The notes beneath the pieces are model-generated. The model worked only from the letters and a program-made list of their open reading frames with translations, was not told the DNA's origin and ran no database searches. 64,000 nucleotides of DNA from Lichenicola sp965198655 (GTDB lineage: Bacteria > Pseudomonadota > Alphaproteobacteria > Acetobacterales > Acetobacteraceae): assembly GCA_965198655.1 (NCBI GenBank), contig OZ240668.1:3720001-3784000 (forward strand). Direction: 5' to 3'. Shown one piece after another: positions 1 to 8,291 of this stretch. Each line of letters starts with the position of its first letter. Positions within the stretch are counted from its first letter, which is position 1. A program made the translations under genes and the position numbers.

Positions 1-906
1 GGCTGACCTGTCGATGTCCAGGCAGGCGTTCATGTTGGCCGCGCCACGTTCCTCGATGGTTGCGCCGTCGTCCCTGACGCGGAGGCGGATCGGCACCGCA
101 CGGCACACCGACGGATCAAGCAGCCAGGCGACCGGGACCACGTCGAACAACACCGGGACAGGTCCCCAGGTGCTGTGCGCTGCCCATTGGGCATAGAGCG
201 TGGCAAGGACCTGGTCGATCGGATCGGGCTCGACGAAGATGTCGTGACGCATGGCAGCCGGAAGCGCGACCTCTGTGGCGTCCAAGGGCATCATCATGAT
301 CTTTACACCGCTCTCGACGAGCCGTCGGAAGTCTCCCGGATCCGAGCGAACGTTGTACTCGATGCCTGGCATCCGGCTTGTGGTGCCAGGTGTCTTGCCA
401 TAGCCGTGACGCACGGAACCACCCATCAGCACCACCTGCCTTAACCGTTTGAAGGTGGCCGGATCACGCGCGATGGCGCCACCGATCGTGCTGGAGGGCG
501 ATAGGGCAATCAAGGTGATGCTGTCCGCAGGGGCTGCGCGCAGCCGGTCCAACAGCAGCGAGACGGCATCGCGAACCGGCGCGGCAGGTTCGTCGCCCGC
601 CCATTCGGCCTGGGTGAACGGAGTGGCGTCGGCTGTCGACGGACCGGTGCCGACGGCGACATCATCGCGGCCGGCTTGATGCAGAAGGCGTCGCACCAGT
701 CGCGTCCGCAGCGCCGTGTCGCCGTAGCTTGTCGTAACGGCTTCGATCCGAAGCTCCGGAGCCCGTAGCAGTAGCGCCAAGGCGAAGGCGTCGTCGATGT
801 CGTCGCCGACGTCGGTGTCGACGATGACAGGACGTGTCTCGGCAGCGTCGAGGGTGCCGGTTGCCAGAAGCAGCAGCACCGCCGCGCACCGGATCACCCG
901 TCGCAT
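1..906 (-). CDS. Secreted inosine/uridine-preferring nucleoside hydrolase, 3' end outside window
   Basis: The frame stays open from an ATG at 906 down to base 1, so at least 302 codons are present and the C-terminus is missing. A good SD (GGAG) lies 8-9 bases before the ATG. Residues 1-23 form a signal peptide. Residues 30-40 carry the family Asp cluster (DTDVGDDIDDA) that binds Ca2+ and ribose, followed by later family blocks such as VLMGGS and EYNVRSDP. The family cleaves the N-glycosidic bond of nucleosides; the leader implies periplasmic action. Oddity: the His-Asp usual near the C-terminus reads Phe-Asp (VLFDVVPV), as in some divergent clades, so substrate preference is open. Family assignment is firm. 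Confidence 0.9.
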   Translation of the reverse strand, partial: MRRVIRCAAVLLLLATGTLDAAETRPVIVDTDVGDDIDDAFALALLLRAPELRIEAVTTSYGDTALRTRLVRRLLHQAGRDDVAVGTGPSTADATPFTQAEWAGDEPAAPVRDAVSLLLDRLRAAPADSITLIALSPSSTIGGAIARDPATFKRLRQVVLMGGSVRHGYGKTPGTTSRMPGIEYNVRSDPGDFRRLVESGVKIMMMPLDATEVALPAAMRHDIFVEPDPIDQVLATLYAQWAAHSTWGPVPVLFDVVPVAWLLDPSVCRAVPIRLRVRDDGATIEERGAANMNACLDIDRSA

Positions 907-1129
907 GGGCTTACATCTCCTGCCCGTCGCAGTACGCCGTATGTTGTGCTGTCGACCAGCCTGTCCAGGCTGGCTGGCATCCCGGATGCGGTTCGGCCGG
1001 AGGTGGACGCGGTGGATCTCGATCTCCGGGACAGGCACGAGGTCCGAGGGCTGAGCAGGACCACCGCCCGATCTCCGCGACAGTTTGTCGCGGCCATCGG
1101 CGTAAACCGTGACGGCCCGAGCCGCCGGC

Positions 1130-1771
1130 TCAGGCGACGCTGTCGCGCCGGTCGCGCAGCTTCACGTAGGCGATCGCGGCGTGCTCGGCGCAGTACGGCT
1201 TGCCCGGCGTCGGCTCGCCGCCACAGAAGTGGAACGCCTTCGTGCCGGGTTCACCCAGCGGCCAGCAGCAGGTCAGCCCGCTGCGGCGGGACGCCGTGGG
1301 CACCACGCGCAGCGGGGCCGGCGCAGGGTCCTCGGCCGAACCGACCGGGCGCGGCGCGGGAGGGCGCGCCGGCGCCGGACGCAGGACCTGGACGTTCCCG
1401 GCCACCGCCTGTTCCGGGACCACGACCACCGGCTCCGGCTCCCTCGCCGACGGAGCCGGAGCCGGCGTCGCCGGCCGTATCGCCGGCACTGCCGCGGCCG
1501 GCTCGCGCGCTGCGGACCCTGGCGTCCCATCGTCCGGCATGGATCGCGCGGCACCCGGGCCGTCCAGCACGGTGCGCTGCGCCTGCAGGCTGGTGCTGGC
1601 CAGTTCCAGCCCCTTGCGGATCGGCGACGGACGCGGCGGCAGGGTCAGCCGGTGCGCCTTGCCGACCACCGCGTTCTTGGTGATCTGCATGCGCCGCCCG
1701 ATCTCGGCGGTGGACAGCCCGTCCTGCCAAAGGCTGCGCAGGCGGCTGATCGACTCCTCGGTCCAGTCCAT
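1130..1771 (-). CDS. gcrA: GcrA-family cell-cycle regulator
   Basis: 213 residues. GcrA binds sigma70-RNA polymerase and activates promoters carrying methylated GANTC sites, working with CtrA, DnaA and CcrM in alphaproteobacteria. Residues 1-45 are the diagnostic helix-turn-helix (starts MDWTEESISRLRSLW, then STAEIGRR and KNAVVGKAHRL). The last 45 residues are the C-terminal Cys/His domain (CCWPLGEPG, FHFCG, PYCAEH). The middle, about residues 60-165, is Ala/Pro-rich linker, longer than in Caulobacter GcrA (about 173 residues). The start at 1771 is chosen over upstream in-frame codons because it has a very strong SD (GGAGGAGG) and matches the family start. It lies downstream of rnd on the same strand with a 120-base gap. 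Confidence 0.95.
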   Translation of the reverse strand: MDWTEESISRLRSLWQDGLSTAEIGRRMQITKNAVVGKAHRLTLPPRPSPIRKGLELASTSLQAQRTVLDGPGAARSMPDDGTPGSAAREPAAAVPAIRPATPAPAPSAREPEPVVVVPEQAVAGNVQVLRPAPARPPAPRPVGSAEDPAPAPLRVVPTASRRSGLTCCWPLGEPGTKAFHFCGGEPTPGKPYCAEHAAIAYVKLRDRRDSVA

Positions 1772-1891
1772 CGCGAGCCTCCTCCGATCGTCTCGATAGG
1801 AGGAGGCTAAGACAAATGCTGGGGTGTTCCAACCGATCGACCACACAATGTTGTGGACAAGTCGGTGGAGCGATGTCGGCAAATCCTCGAA

Positions 1892-3070
1892 TTAGGTGCG
1901 CAACAACCGGATCCTGCGTCCGTCCACGCCGAGCGAGATCCGTCCCGCCTTGAGAGACAGCGCGTCGGTGCCGAACACCTCGCGCCGCCATCCGGACAAG
2001 GCGGGGATGGCCGGCTCCGCCTCGGTGGCGAGGCGGTCGATGTCGTCGGAGGAGGCGAGCAGCTTCGGCGCCACGTCGTGCTGCTCGCTCTTGGCCGCCA
2101 GCAGCACCTTGAGCAGCGACACCAGCGCCGGCGACGGGCGCGGGCCGTCCTTGCGCGGCGCCGGCGGCAGCGCGTCCTCCGGCAGCGCCTGGGCGGCGGC
2201 GATCGCCTCGATCAGGCCGGCGCCGCCGCGCCCCTCGGCGAAGCCGCGGCTCACCCCGCGCATGGCGGCGAGCGCCTCGGCATCGGCCGGCATGGTGGCG
2301 GCGATCTCCAGCAGACTTTCGTCCTTGAGCAGGCGCTGCCGCGGCACGTCGACCCGCTGCGCTTCCCGCTCGCGCCAGGCGGCGATGGCGCGCAGCACGC
2401 CGAGCATGCGCCGGTTCGCCGTGCGCGGCCGCAGCCGCTCCCACAGCGTGTCGGGGTCGGGCCGGAAGGTGGCCGGGTCCGACAGGAAGGCCATCTCCTC
2501 GCCCACCCAGTCGAACCGCCCGTCGCGTTCCAGCCGCTCGCGCAGCCGGGCGTACACCTCGCGCAGGTAGGTCACGTCGGCGGCCGCGTAGGTGATCTGT
2601 GCCGCGGAAAGCGGGCGGCGCGACCAATCGCTGAAGCGGTGCGCCTTGTCGATCTGCCCGCCGGTCAGCGCGGAAACCAGGCTGTCGTAGCCGACCTGGT
2701 CGCCGAAGCCCGCCACCATCGCCGCCACCTGGGTGTCGAACAGCGGCGTCGGCAGCCGGCCGAACCGGTAAAGGAAGATCTCCAGGTCCTGGCGCGCGGC
2801 GTGGAACACCTTGGTCACCGCGGGATCGTCCAGCAGCGGCGCCAGGTGGTCGAGGTCGAGGCCCTCGGCCTGCGCATCGACGATCGCCACCTCGGCCTCG
2901 CCCGCGAGCTGCACCACGCAGAGCTCGGGCCAGTAGGTGCGCTCGCGCACGAACTCGGTGTCGATGGTGACGAAGGGCTCGCGCCGCAGCCGTTCGACCA
3001 CCGCGGCCAGGGCATCGCTCGTGGTGATCAGCGTGGGCTCCGGGAACCGGGGCCGGGCGGGACGTATCAT
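1892..3070 (-). CDS. rnd: Ribonuclease D
   Basis: 392 residues. A 3'-5' exoribonuclease of the DEDDy family that trims tRNA and other structured RNA precursors. All catalytic residues are visible: D37 and E39 (FVTIDTEFVRE), D95 (FHAARQDLEIF), Y161 and D165 (YAAADVTYL). C-terminal HRDC-type helical domains follow (residues about 205-380). The start at 3070 (MIRPARPRF) is preferred; an in-frame ATG 32 codons upstream would add an unconserved Arg-rich leader. It is divergent from aspS across about 130 bases. This rnd-aspS divergence is common in alphaproteobacteria. Confidence 0.95.
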   Translation of the reverse strand: MIRPARPRFPEPTLITTSDALAAVVERLRREPFVTIDTEFVRERTYWPELCVVQLAGEAEVAIVDAQAEGLDLDHLAPLLDDPAVTKVFHAARQDLEIFLYRFGRLPTPLFDTQVAAMVAGFGDQVGYDSLVSALTGGQIDKAHRFSDWSRRPLSAAQITYAAADVTYLREVYARLRERLERDGRFDWVGEEMAFLSDPATFRPDPDTLWERLRPRTANRRMLGVLRAIAAWREREAQRVDVPRQRLLKDESLLEIAATMPADAEALAAMRGVSRGFAEGRGGAGLIEAIAAAQALPEDALPPAPRKDGPRPSPALVSLLKVLLAAKSEQHDVAPKLLASSDDIDRLATEAEPAIPALSGWRREVFGTDALSLKAGRISLGVDGRRIRLLRT

Positions 3071-3201
3071 GGCGGTCCCATACACGCAGCCGAGGCGACG
3101 GGAAAGCGCGGCCGCCGAGGCTCGCTTGACTTGCGGCGGACCGGTCGGCTTCCTGCGCCAGTTCATACGACAGTAGTGGTTACTGCTCCGGGATCCCGCC
3201 C

Positions 3202-5040
3202 ATGCACGCCTATCGCACCCATACCTGTGCGGCGCTCCGCGCCGCCGATGCCGGCCAGACGGTCCGCCTGTCCGGCTGGGTGCAGGCCAGGCGCGACCAT
3301 GGCGGGCTGCTGTTCCTCGACCTGCGCGATCATTACGGCATCACCCAGCTCGTGATCCCGGCCGGCTCGGCCCTGCTGGAGGCAGCCGAGCGGGTACGGG
3401 TCGAGAGCGTGCTGACGGTCACCGGCACCGTGGTGCTGCGCGAGGCCGCCACGGTGAACCCCCGCCTGCCGACCGGCGAGGTCGAGATACGGGCCACCGA
3501 GATGGTGGTGCAGTCGGCCGCCGCCGTGCTGCCACTGCAGGTGGCCGGGCACGAGAGCTACGGCGACGAGCTGCGCCTGCGCTACCGCTACCTCGACCTG
3601 CGTCGCGAGCGGGTGCACCGGAACATGATGCTGCGCGCCGGCGTGATCGCGTCGCTGCGCCGACGCATGATCGACCAGGGCTTCACCGAGTTCCAGACTC
3701 CGATCCTGACCGCGTCCAGCCCGGAAGGGGCGCGCGACTTCCTGGTGCCGGCGCGCCTGCACCCGGGCAAGTTCTACGCCCTGCCGCAGGCGCCGCAGCA
3801 GTTCAAGCAGCTTCTGATGGTGGCGGGATATGACCGCTACTTCCAGATCGCGCCCTGCTTCCGCGACGAGGCGGCGCGCGCCGACCGCTCCCCGGGCGAG
3901 TTCTACCAGCTCGACTTCGAGATGAGCTTCGTCACCCAGGAGGACGTGTTCGCCACCATCGAGCCCGTGATCGCCGGCGTGTTCACCGAGTTCGGCGGCG
4001 GCCGCGCGGTGGACGCGGCCCCCTTCCTGCGCATCCCCTACGACAAGGCACTCGCCGAGTACGGCTCCGACAAGCCGGACCTGCGCAACCCGCTGCGCAT
4101 CGCCGATGTGACCGAGGCGTTCGCCGGTTCCGGCTTCGGCCTGTTCGCCAGGATCGCGGCCGCGGGCGGCCAGGTGCGCGCGATCCCGGCCCCCGGCGCC
4201 GGCGACCGGCCGCGCTCGTTCTTCGACCGGCTCAACGGCTGGGCGCGCGACGAGAAGCAAGGCGGGCTCGGCTACATCACCTTCGACGCCGAGGGCGCGA
4301 AGGGCCCGATCGCCCGCAACCTGGAGCCGGAGCGCTCGGACGCCATACGCGCCGCCTGCGGGCTCGGCCCCGGCGACGCCGTGTTCTTCGTCGCCGGCCC
4401 GCGCGACGGGCTGAAGGGCAGCGAGACGGTGAAGTTCTCAGGCGCCGTGCGCACCCGGATCGCCACCGAGCTTTCGCTGATCGAGCAGGACGCGTTCCGC
4501 TTCTGCTGGGTGGTCGACTTCCCGATGTACGAGCTGAACGAGGAAACCGGCCAGATCGACTTCAGCCACAACCCGTTCTCGATGCCACAAGGCGGGCTGG
4601 AGGCGCTGGATACCCAGGACCCGCTGGACATCAAGGCGTTCCAGTACGACATCGTCTGCAACGGCATCGAGCTGAGCTCGGGCGCGATCCGCAACCACCG
4701 CCCGGAGGTGATGATCCGCGCGTTTGCCATCGCCGGCTATGGCGAAGACGAGGTCGAGGCGCGGTTCGGCGGCATGCTGAACGCGTTCCGCTACGGCGCC
4801 CCGCCGCATGGTGGATCGGCGCCGGGCGTGGACCGCATCGTGATGCTGCTGGCCGACGAGCCCAACATCCGCGAGGTGATCCTGTTCCCGCTGAACCAGC
4901 AGGGCGAGGACCCGATGATGGGCGCCCCGGCGCCGGTCCCGGAGGCGCGGATGCGGGAGCTGTCGCTGCGCACCGTTCCGCCGCCGGCCAAGCCAGCACC
5001 CGGCGCCACCGCACCGGTGGTGCCGGACGACCCGAACTAG
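3202..5040 (+). CDS. aspS: Aspartyl-tRNA synthetase, probably non-discriminating (Asp/Asn)
   Basis: 612 residues, bacterial-type class II synthetase. Order: N-terminal OB-fold anticodon-binding domain (about 1-110), motif 2 region (FRDEAARADRSPGEFYQLD), inserted GAD domain (about 285-420), motif 3 (GGSAPGVDRIVMLL). It charges tRNA-Asp in the cytoplasm. Residue 33 in the anticodon-binding domain is His (RRDHGG). Non-discriminating Pseudomonas AspRS also has His here, while E. coli AspRS, which is specific for tRNA-Asp, has Leu. This suggests it also makes Asp-tRNA(Asn) for transamidation by GatCAB. The last 30 residues are a Pro/Ala-rich tail. Single gene; downstream gene has its own SD. Confidence 0.97.
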   Translation: MHAYRTHTCAALRAADAGQTVRLSGWVQARRDHGGLLFLDLRDHYGITQLVIPAGSALLEAAERVRVESVLTVTGTVVLREAATVNPRLPTGEVEIRATEMVVQSAAAVLPLQVAGHESYGDELRLRYRYLDLRRERVHRNMMLRAGVIASLRRRMIDQGFTEFQTPILTASSPEGARDFLVPARLHPGKFYALPQAPQQFKQLLMVAGYDRYFQIAPCFRDEAARADRSPGEFYQLDFEMSFVTQEDVFATIEPVIAGVFTEFGGGRAVDAAPFLRIPYDKALAEYGSDKPDLRNPLRIADVTEAFAGSGFGLFARIAAAGGQVRAIPAPGAGDRPRSFFDRLNGWARDEKQGGLGYITFDAEGAKGPIARNLEPERSDAIRAACGLGPGDAVFFVAGPRDGLKGSETVKFSGAVRTRIATELSLIEQDAFRFCWVVDFPMYELNEETGQIDFSHNPFSMPQGGLEALDTQDPLDIKAFQYDIVCNGIELSSGAIRNHRPEVMIRAFAIAGYGEDEVEARFGGMLNAFRYGAPPHGGSAPGVDRIVMLLADEPNIREVILFPLNQQGEDPMMGAPAPVPEARMRELSLRTVPPPAKPAPGATAPVVPDDPN

Positions 5041-5233
5041 AAGCAGGAAGGTTCGCAGTACCGGCACCGGTGGGCGCTGCGTCCCGCGACCGGCAGGACG
5101 GGGACCGGGTGACGGGCGGAAGCGTCGGCAATGCTACACGCCGGCCCGACGCCTCGACACGCGGCGCCGTCCCGGCTGGCGGGACGCCGCTGCGGTGCTA
5201 GGCTCGATCCCGGACCAGCCGGAGCCCCACCGC

Positions 5234-6103
5234 ATGCACGATCCGACCATCGCGGGCCTCCCGATCCGGCTGCGAACCTGCGGGCTGGTAGCCTGCCTGT
5301 CCGGCAGCGTGCTCGTGCCCGGCCCCGCCAGCGCCGTTCCCGCACCGGTCCCGGTCCACGCGCCCACCGCTGCCGGCAGCGTGGCCCTGGCGGCGCACAA
5401 GGCCACCTACGACCTCCAGCTTTCCTCCACCCATGGCGGCGGCACCGTGGCCGCGTCCGGCACCATGAGCTTCCAGGTGAGCGATGCCTGCACCGGCTGG
5501 GCGGCGCAGCAGTTGCTGCACCTGCAGCTCGTCACCCGCGAGGGCCAGTCCAGCGACATGCTGTCGCGCTACGCCACGCTTGAAAGCAAGGACGGGCGCC
5601 ACCTCACCTTCGACATGCAGGAGCGCGACAACGGCAACGTGACGCAGCAGGTGCGCGGCGAGGCGAGCCTGGACGCGAGCGGCGCCGGCACCATCCACTT
5701 CACCCTGCCGGTCGCCTCGACCATGAGCCTGCCGCGCGGCACCCTGTTCCCGATGGCGCACACCGCGGCGATCATCGCCGCCGCCGAGGCCGGGCGCACC
5801 AGCATCGACCCGGTGCTGTTCGACGGCACCAGCGCCGACGGCCCCACCGACAGCTACGTCACCATCCTCGGCTGGACCGCCGCCCCCTCGCAGTCGGATT
5901 ATCCCGCCTTGCAGAGCCAAGCGTCCGGCCGCGTGCACGTCGCCTTCTTCGCCCGCAAGCCAGGCACGGCCATGCCTGACTACGAGGCCGGCATGCGCTA
6001 CTTCGCCAACGGGGTGTCGGACCGGCTCGACATGGATTTCGGCGACTTCTCCATGCATGGCACGCTGCGCAGCTTCGTGCCGGGCAAGCCGGGCCGGTGC
6101 TGA
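5234..6103 (+). CDS. EipB-like periplasmic cell-envelope integrity protein (DUF1849)
   Basis: 289 residues from an ATG with SD GGAG nine bases upstream. A signal peptide ends near residue 34 (PASA). The mature part matches the DUF1849/EipB family: YDLQL start strand, Cys86 in DACTGW, and a terminal Cys289 (GKPGRC). In Brucella EipB, two similarly placed cysteines form a disulfide in a spiral beta-barrel that supports the cell envelope, acting near lipoproteins and peptidoglycan. The same role here is inferred from family. It lies 193 bases after aspS and is followed by a dispersed repeat, so it is probably monocistronic. Confidence 0.82.
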   Translation: MHDPTIAGLPIRLRTCGLVACLSGSVLVPGPASAVPAPVPVHAPTAAGSVALAAHKATYDLQLSSTHGGGTVAASGTMSFQVSDACTGWAAQQLLHLQLVTREGQSSDMLSRYATLESKDGRHLTFDMQERDNGNVTQQVRGEASLDASGAGTIHFTLPVASTMSLPRGTLFPMAHTAAIIAAAEAGRTSIDPVLFDGTSADGPTDSYVTILGWTAAPSQSDYPALQSQASGRVHVAFFARKPGTAMPDYEAGMRYFANGVSDRLDMDFGDFSMHGTLRSFVPGKPGRC

Positions 6104-6133
6104 AAGTCCGTTCGAGACCTGCGACGAGCGGCA

Positions 6134-6276
6134 AAGGCCAGGGGCGTTGCCCCTGGACCCCATGAAGGGCAGAGCCCTTCAAACCCATTCCTAATGTTCT
6201 AAACAATTGGGGTCTGGGGCCTCAGGCCCCAGCGGATCGAGCTGCGAAGCAGATCGATGGGCAGAGCCCTGGCCTT
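6134..6276. repeat. Dispersed palindromic repeat, family A, copy 1
   Basis: An intergenic element with perfect 10-base terminal inverted repeats (aaggccaggg / ccctggcctt) and internal palindromes: ccaggggc..gcccctgg, gaagggc..gcccttc and tctggggcc..ggcccca. Near-identical copies occur at 22903, 34606, 48645 (partial) and 57298. It sits between convergent genes (eipB-like and the FAD oxidoreductase), where its hairpins could also serve as a bidirectional transcription stop. Confidence 0.92.
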
Positions 6277-6307
6277 ACCTGTGTCCGCCGGTCGTGGCGC
6301 GGGTTCC

Positions 6308-7693
6308 TCACGCGGCCTCGTCCTGCCGGTTGTAGTGATGGTAGAGCAGCCGCTGGCCGAGGCGCCGGAACGGCGCGAACGGGTGGCGCGGCAGTTGGTC
6401 ACGGAAGATCGGCAGTGTCGGCAGCGGGCGGCCCGCAACAAGCTGGGCCAGCCGGCGTCCGGCCTGCGCCGAGTAGCTGACGCCGTTGCCGCCGTAGCCG
6501 ATCGCGTAGAACAACGGCAGCCCGGCGTCGGGCCGCACGATGCGCGGCATCATGTCGTGGCTGACGTCGACCCAGCCCCACCAGGAATAGTCGATGCCCA
6601 CCGGAGCCAAGGCCGGGAACTTCGCGTGCAGCCCGGCGAGAAGCGTTTGCAGGTGCCGCGGATGGCTGGCATCCCGGCCGGTGATGGCGCTGCGGCTGCC
6701 GATCTGGACGCGGTTGTCGGGCAACAGCCGGTAGTAGTGCCGCAGCGTCCGGGTATCGGTGATCACCTGCCGCGTGCGCAGCCCCGCCGCTGCGAGCTCG
6801 TCCGCCGCGAGCACCCGGGTGACCACCGAGTTGGACAGGATCGGCATGACCCGGTTGCGCAGACCGGAATGCGGTCCCTGCCCGGTGTAGCCGCCGGTGG
6901 CGATCGCCACCGCGCGCGCCCGCACCGTGCCCTGCGGGGTGCGGACCCGAAGCAGCGCGCCGTCGCGCACGATCTGCTGCACCGGGCTCGCCACGTGCAC
7001 CCGTCCCCCCGCCTGCCGCACCGCCTGGAGGTAGGCGAAGGCGAGCTTGGCCGGATGCACGCCGATCCCCGACGGCTCGTGCAGCGCGCCCGCCGCCCCC
7101 GCCTCGTCCAGCCAATCCCGACGCAGCGCCTCCGCCCCGAGCATCCGGGTGCGGTAGCCGAACACCCGGTTGCACAGCTCGGACTCGGCGGCGAGCTTGT
7201 GCATCATGCGCGGCCGGTGCGCGACGTGGAGGTGGCCGCCCGGCTGCGCGTCGCACGGCCATTCCCGCGTCAGCGACGCGAACAGCTCGAAGCCTTCCTC
7301 GATCTCCGCGTGCAGGCGGCGCGCGGTGTCCTCGCCCCAGCGGGCGATCCACTGGCTGCGGCTGAGCCGGCCCGACGCGTTCTGTCCCTGGCCGCCGTTG
7401 CGGGTGGAGCAGCCCCAGGCGACGCGGTTGGCCTCCAGCACGGTCGCCTTGATGCCAAAGTCGCGGGCGAGGAACAGGGCGCAGGCGAGGCCGGTGAAGC
7501 CCGAGCCGACCACCACGACGTCGGCGTCGCGATCGCCCGACACCGGCCCGTCATCCGCCGGCGGCTCGCCCGCGGTGGCGATCCAGTAGGTCGGCGCGTA
7601 GTCGCGGTGGCAGCCGGGGCCGGGATCGCGGAGCGGATCATGGGCCGGATCGTATGGCTGCAACGCCGGACCCGGGCGCTCGGCTGTGGCCAT
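6308..7693 (-). CDS. FAD-dependent oxidoreductase of the DadA/PuuB (DAO) family
   Basis: 461 residues. An FAD-binding Rossmann motif starts near residue 57 (DVVVVGSGFTGLACAL), with the DAO-family arrangement after it (GCSTRNGGQGQNASGR near residue 100, as in gamma-glutamylputrescine oxidase) and a C-terminal FAD loop (YAIGYGGNGVSYS). It probably oxidises an amine or amino acid to an imine; the substrate is not known. The ATG (7693) overlaps the stop of the SnoaL-like gene by one base (TGATG), so the two are translationally coupled. The divergent MocR-type regulator is the likely controller. Confidence 0.87.
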   Translation of the reverse strand: MATAERPGPALQPYDPAHDPLRDPGPGCHRDYAPTYWIATAGEPPADDGPVSGDRDADVVVVGSGFTGLACALFLARDFGIKATVLEANRVAWGCSTRNGGQGQNASGRLSRSQWIARWGEDTARRLHAEIEEGFELFASLTREWPCDAQPGGHLHVAHRPRMMHKLAAESELCNRVFGYRTRMLGAEALRRDWLDEAGAAGALHEPSGIGVHPAKLAFAYLQAVRQAGGRVHVASPVQQIVRDGALLRVRTPQGTVRARAVAIATGGYTGQGPHSGLRNRVMPILSNSVVTRVLAADELAAAGLRTRQVITDTRTLRHYYRLLPDNRVQIGSRSAITGRDASHPRHLQTLLAGLHAKFPALAPVGIDYSWWGWVDVSHDMMPRIVRPDAGLPLFYAIGYGGNGVSYSAQAGRRLAQLVAGRPLPTLPIFRDQLPRHPFAPFRRLGQRLLYHHYNRQDEAA

Positions 7694-8082
7694 CACGCGG
7701 CGACCGGCCGGCGGTCCTTCCGGAACGCGTCCTTGTTCACGACCAGGTCGCCGGCGAAGGCGAACAGGTCGAGCCCTTCCACCTCGACCCGGCCATCGCG
7801 GCCGGTGCCGGTGAACAGCCACTCGGTGATCGCCTCGTCCGCCACCATCCTGCTGCGGCGCACCGCCCAGTGCGCGTCCGGCATGTCGTGCCAGACCGCG
7901 GCGAACGCCGTGCCGATCCGGTCGATGCCGACGACGAGGCGGCCATCCGCGTCCGGACCGGCCGCCTGGCGGAAGCTGGCCTCCGGCGCGAAGCAGCGCA
8001 TCACCGCCGCCACGTCGTGGCGGTTGAACGCGTCGAACAAGCGGTCCAGCGTCGCGAGACGCTCGGCATGGCGATCGGTCAC
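7693..8082 (-). CDS. SnoaL/NTF2-like fold protein
   Basis: 129 residues from a GTG start chosen because AGGAGC lies six bases upstream; no ATG is available in a sensible place. The sequence reads as a small alpha+beta cone: helices at the N-terminus (LATLDRLFDAFNRHDVAAVMRCFAPEA) followed by strands (TEWLFTGTG, VEGLDLFAF). This pattern is typical of SnoaL-like or ketosteroid-isomerase-like proteins, which are either small isomerases/hydrolases or ligand-binding proteins. It is the first gene of a two-gene operon with the FAD oxidoreductase. Substrate unknown. Confidence 0.8.
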   Translation of the reverse strand: MTDRHAERLATLDRLFDAFNRHDVAAVMRCFAPEASFRQAAGPDADGRLVVGIDRIGTAFAAVWHDMPDAHWAVRRSRMVADEAITEWLFTGTGRDGRVEVEGLDLFAFAGDLVVNKDAFRKDRRPVAA

Positions 8083-8291
8083 TGGAAGCTCCTGGCAGCC
8101 TGCTGGCGCCAGGATGCGCCGCGGCGGGACGGCGGCGTAGGACCAGATCGGGACGATCGAGCGGCCAGACAGCCCGACGGCGCCCCGGCCCCATGCCCCG
8201 GCCCAGCACCTCGCCGCGACCGTGGTTCCCCGATCAAGACGGGTGCGCCACAGTGCGACGGCGCGACGGTGCCGACAGGAGGAGATGACGG

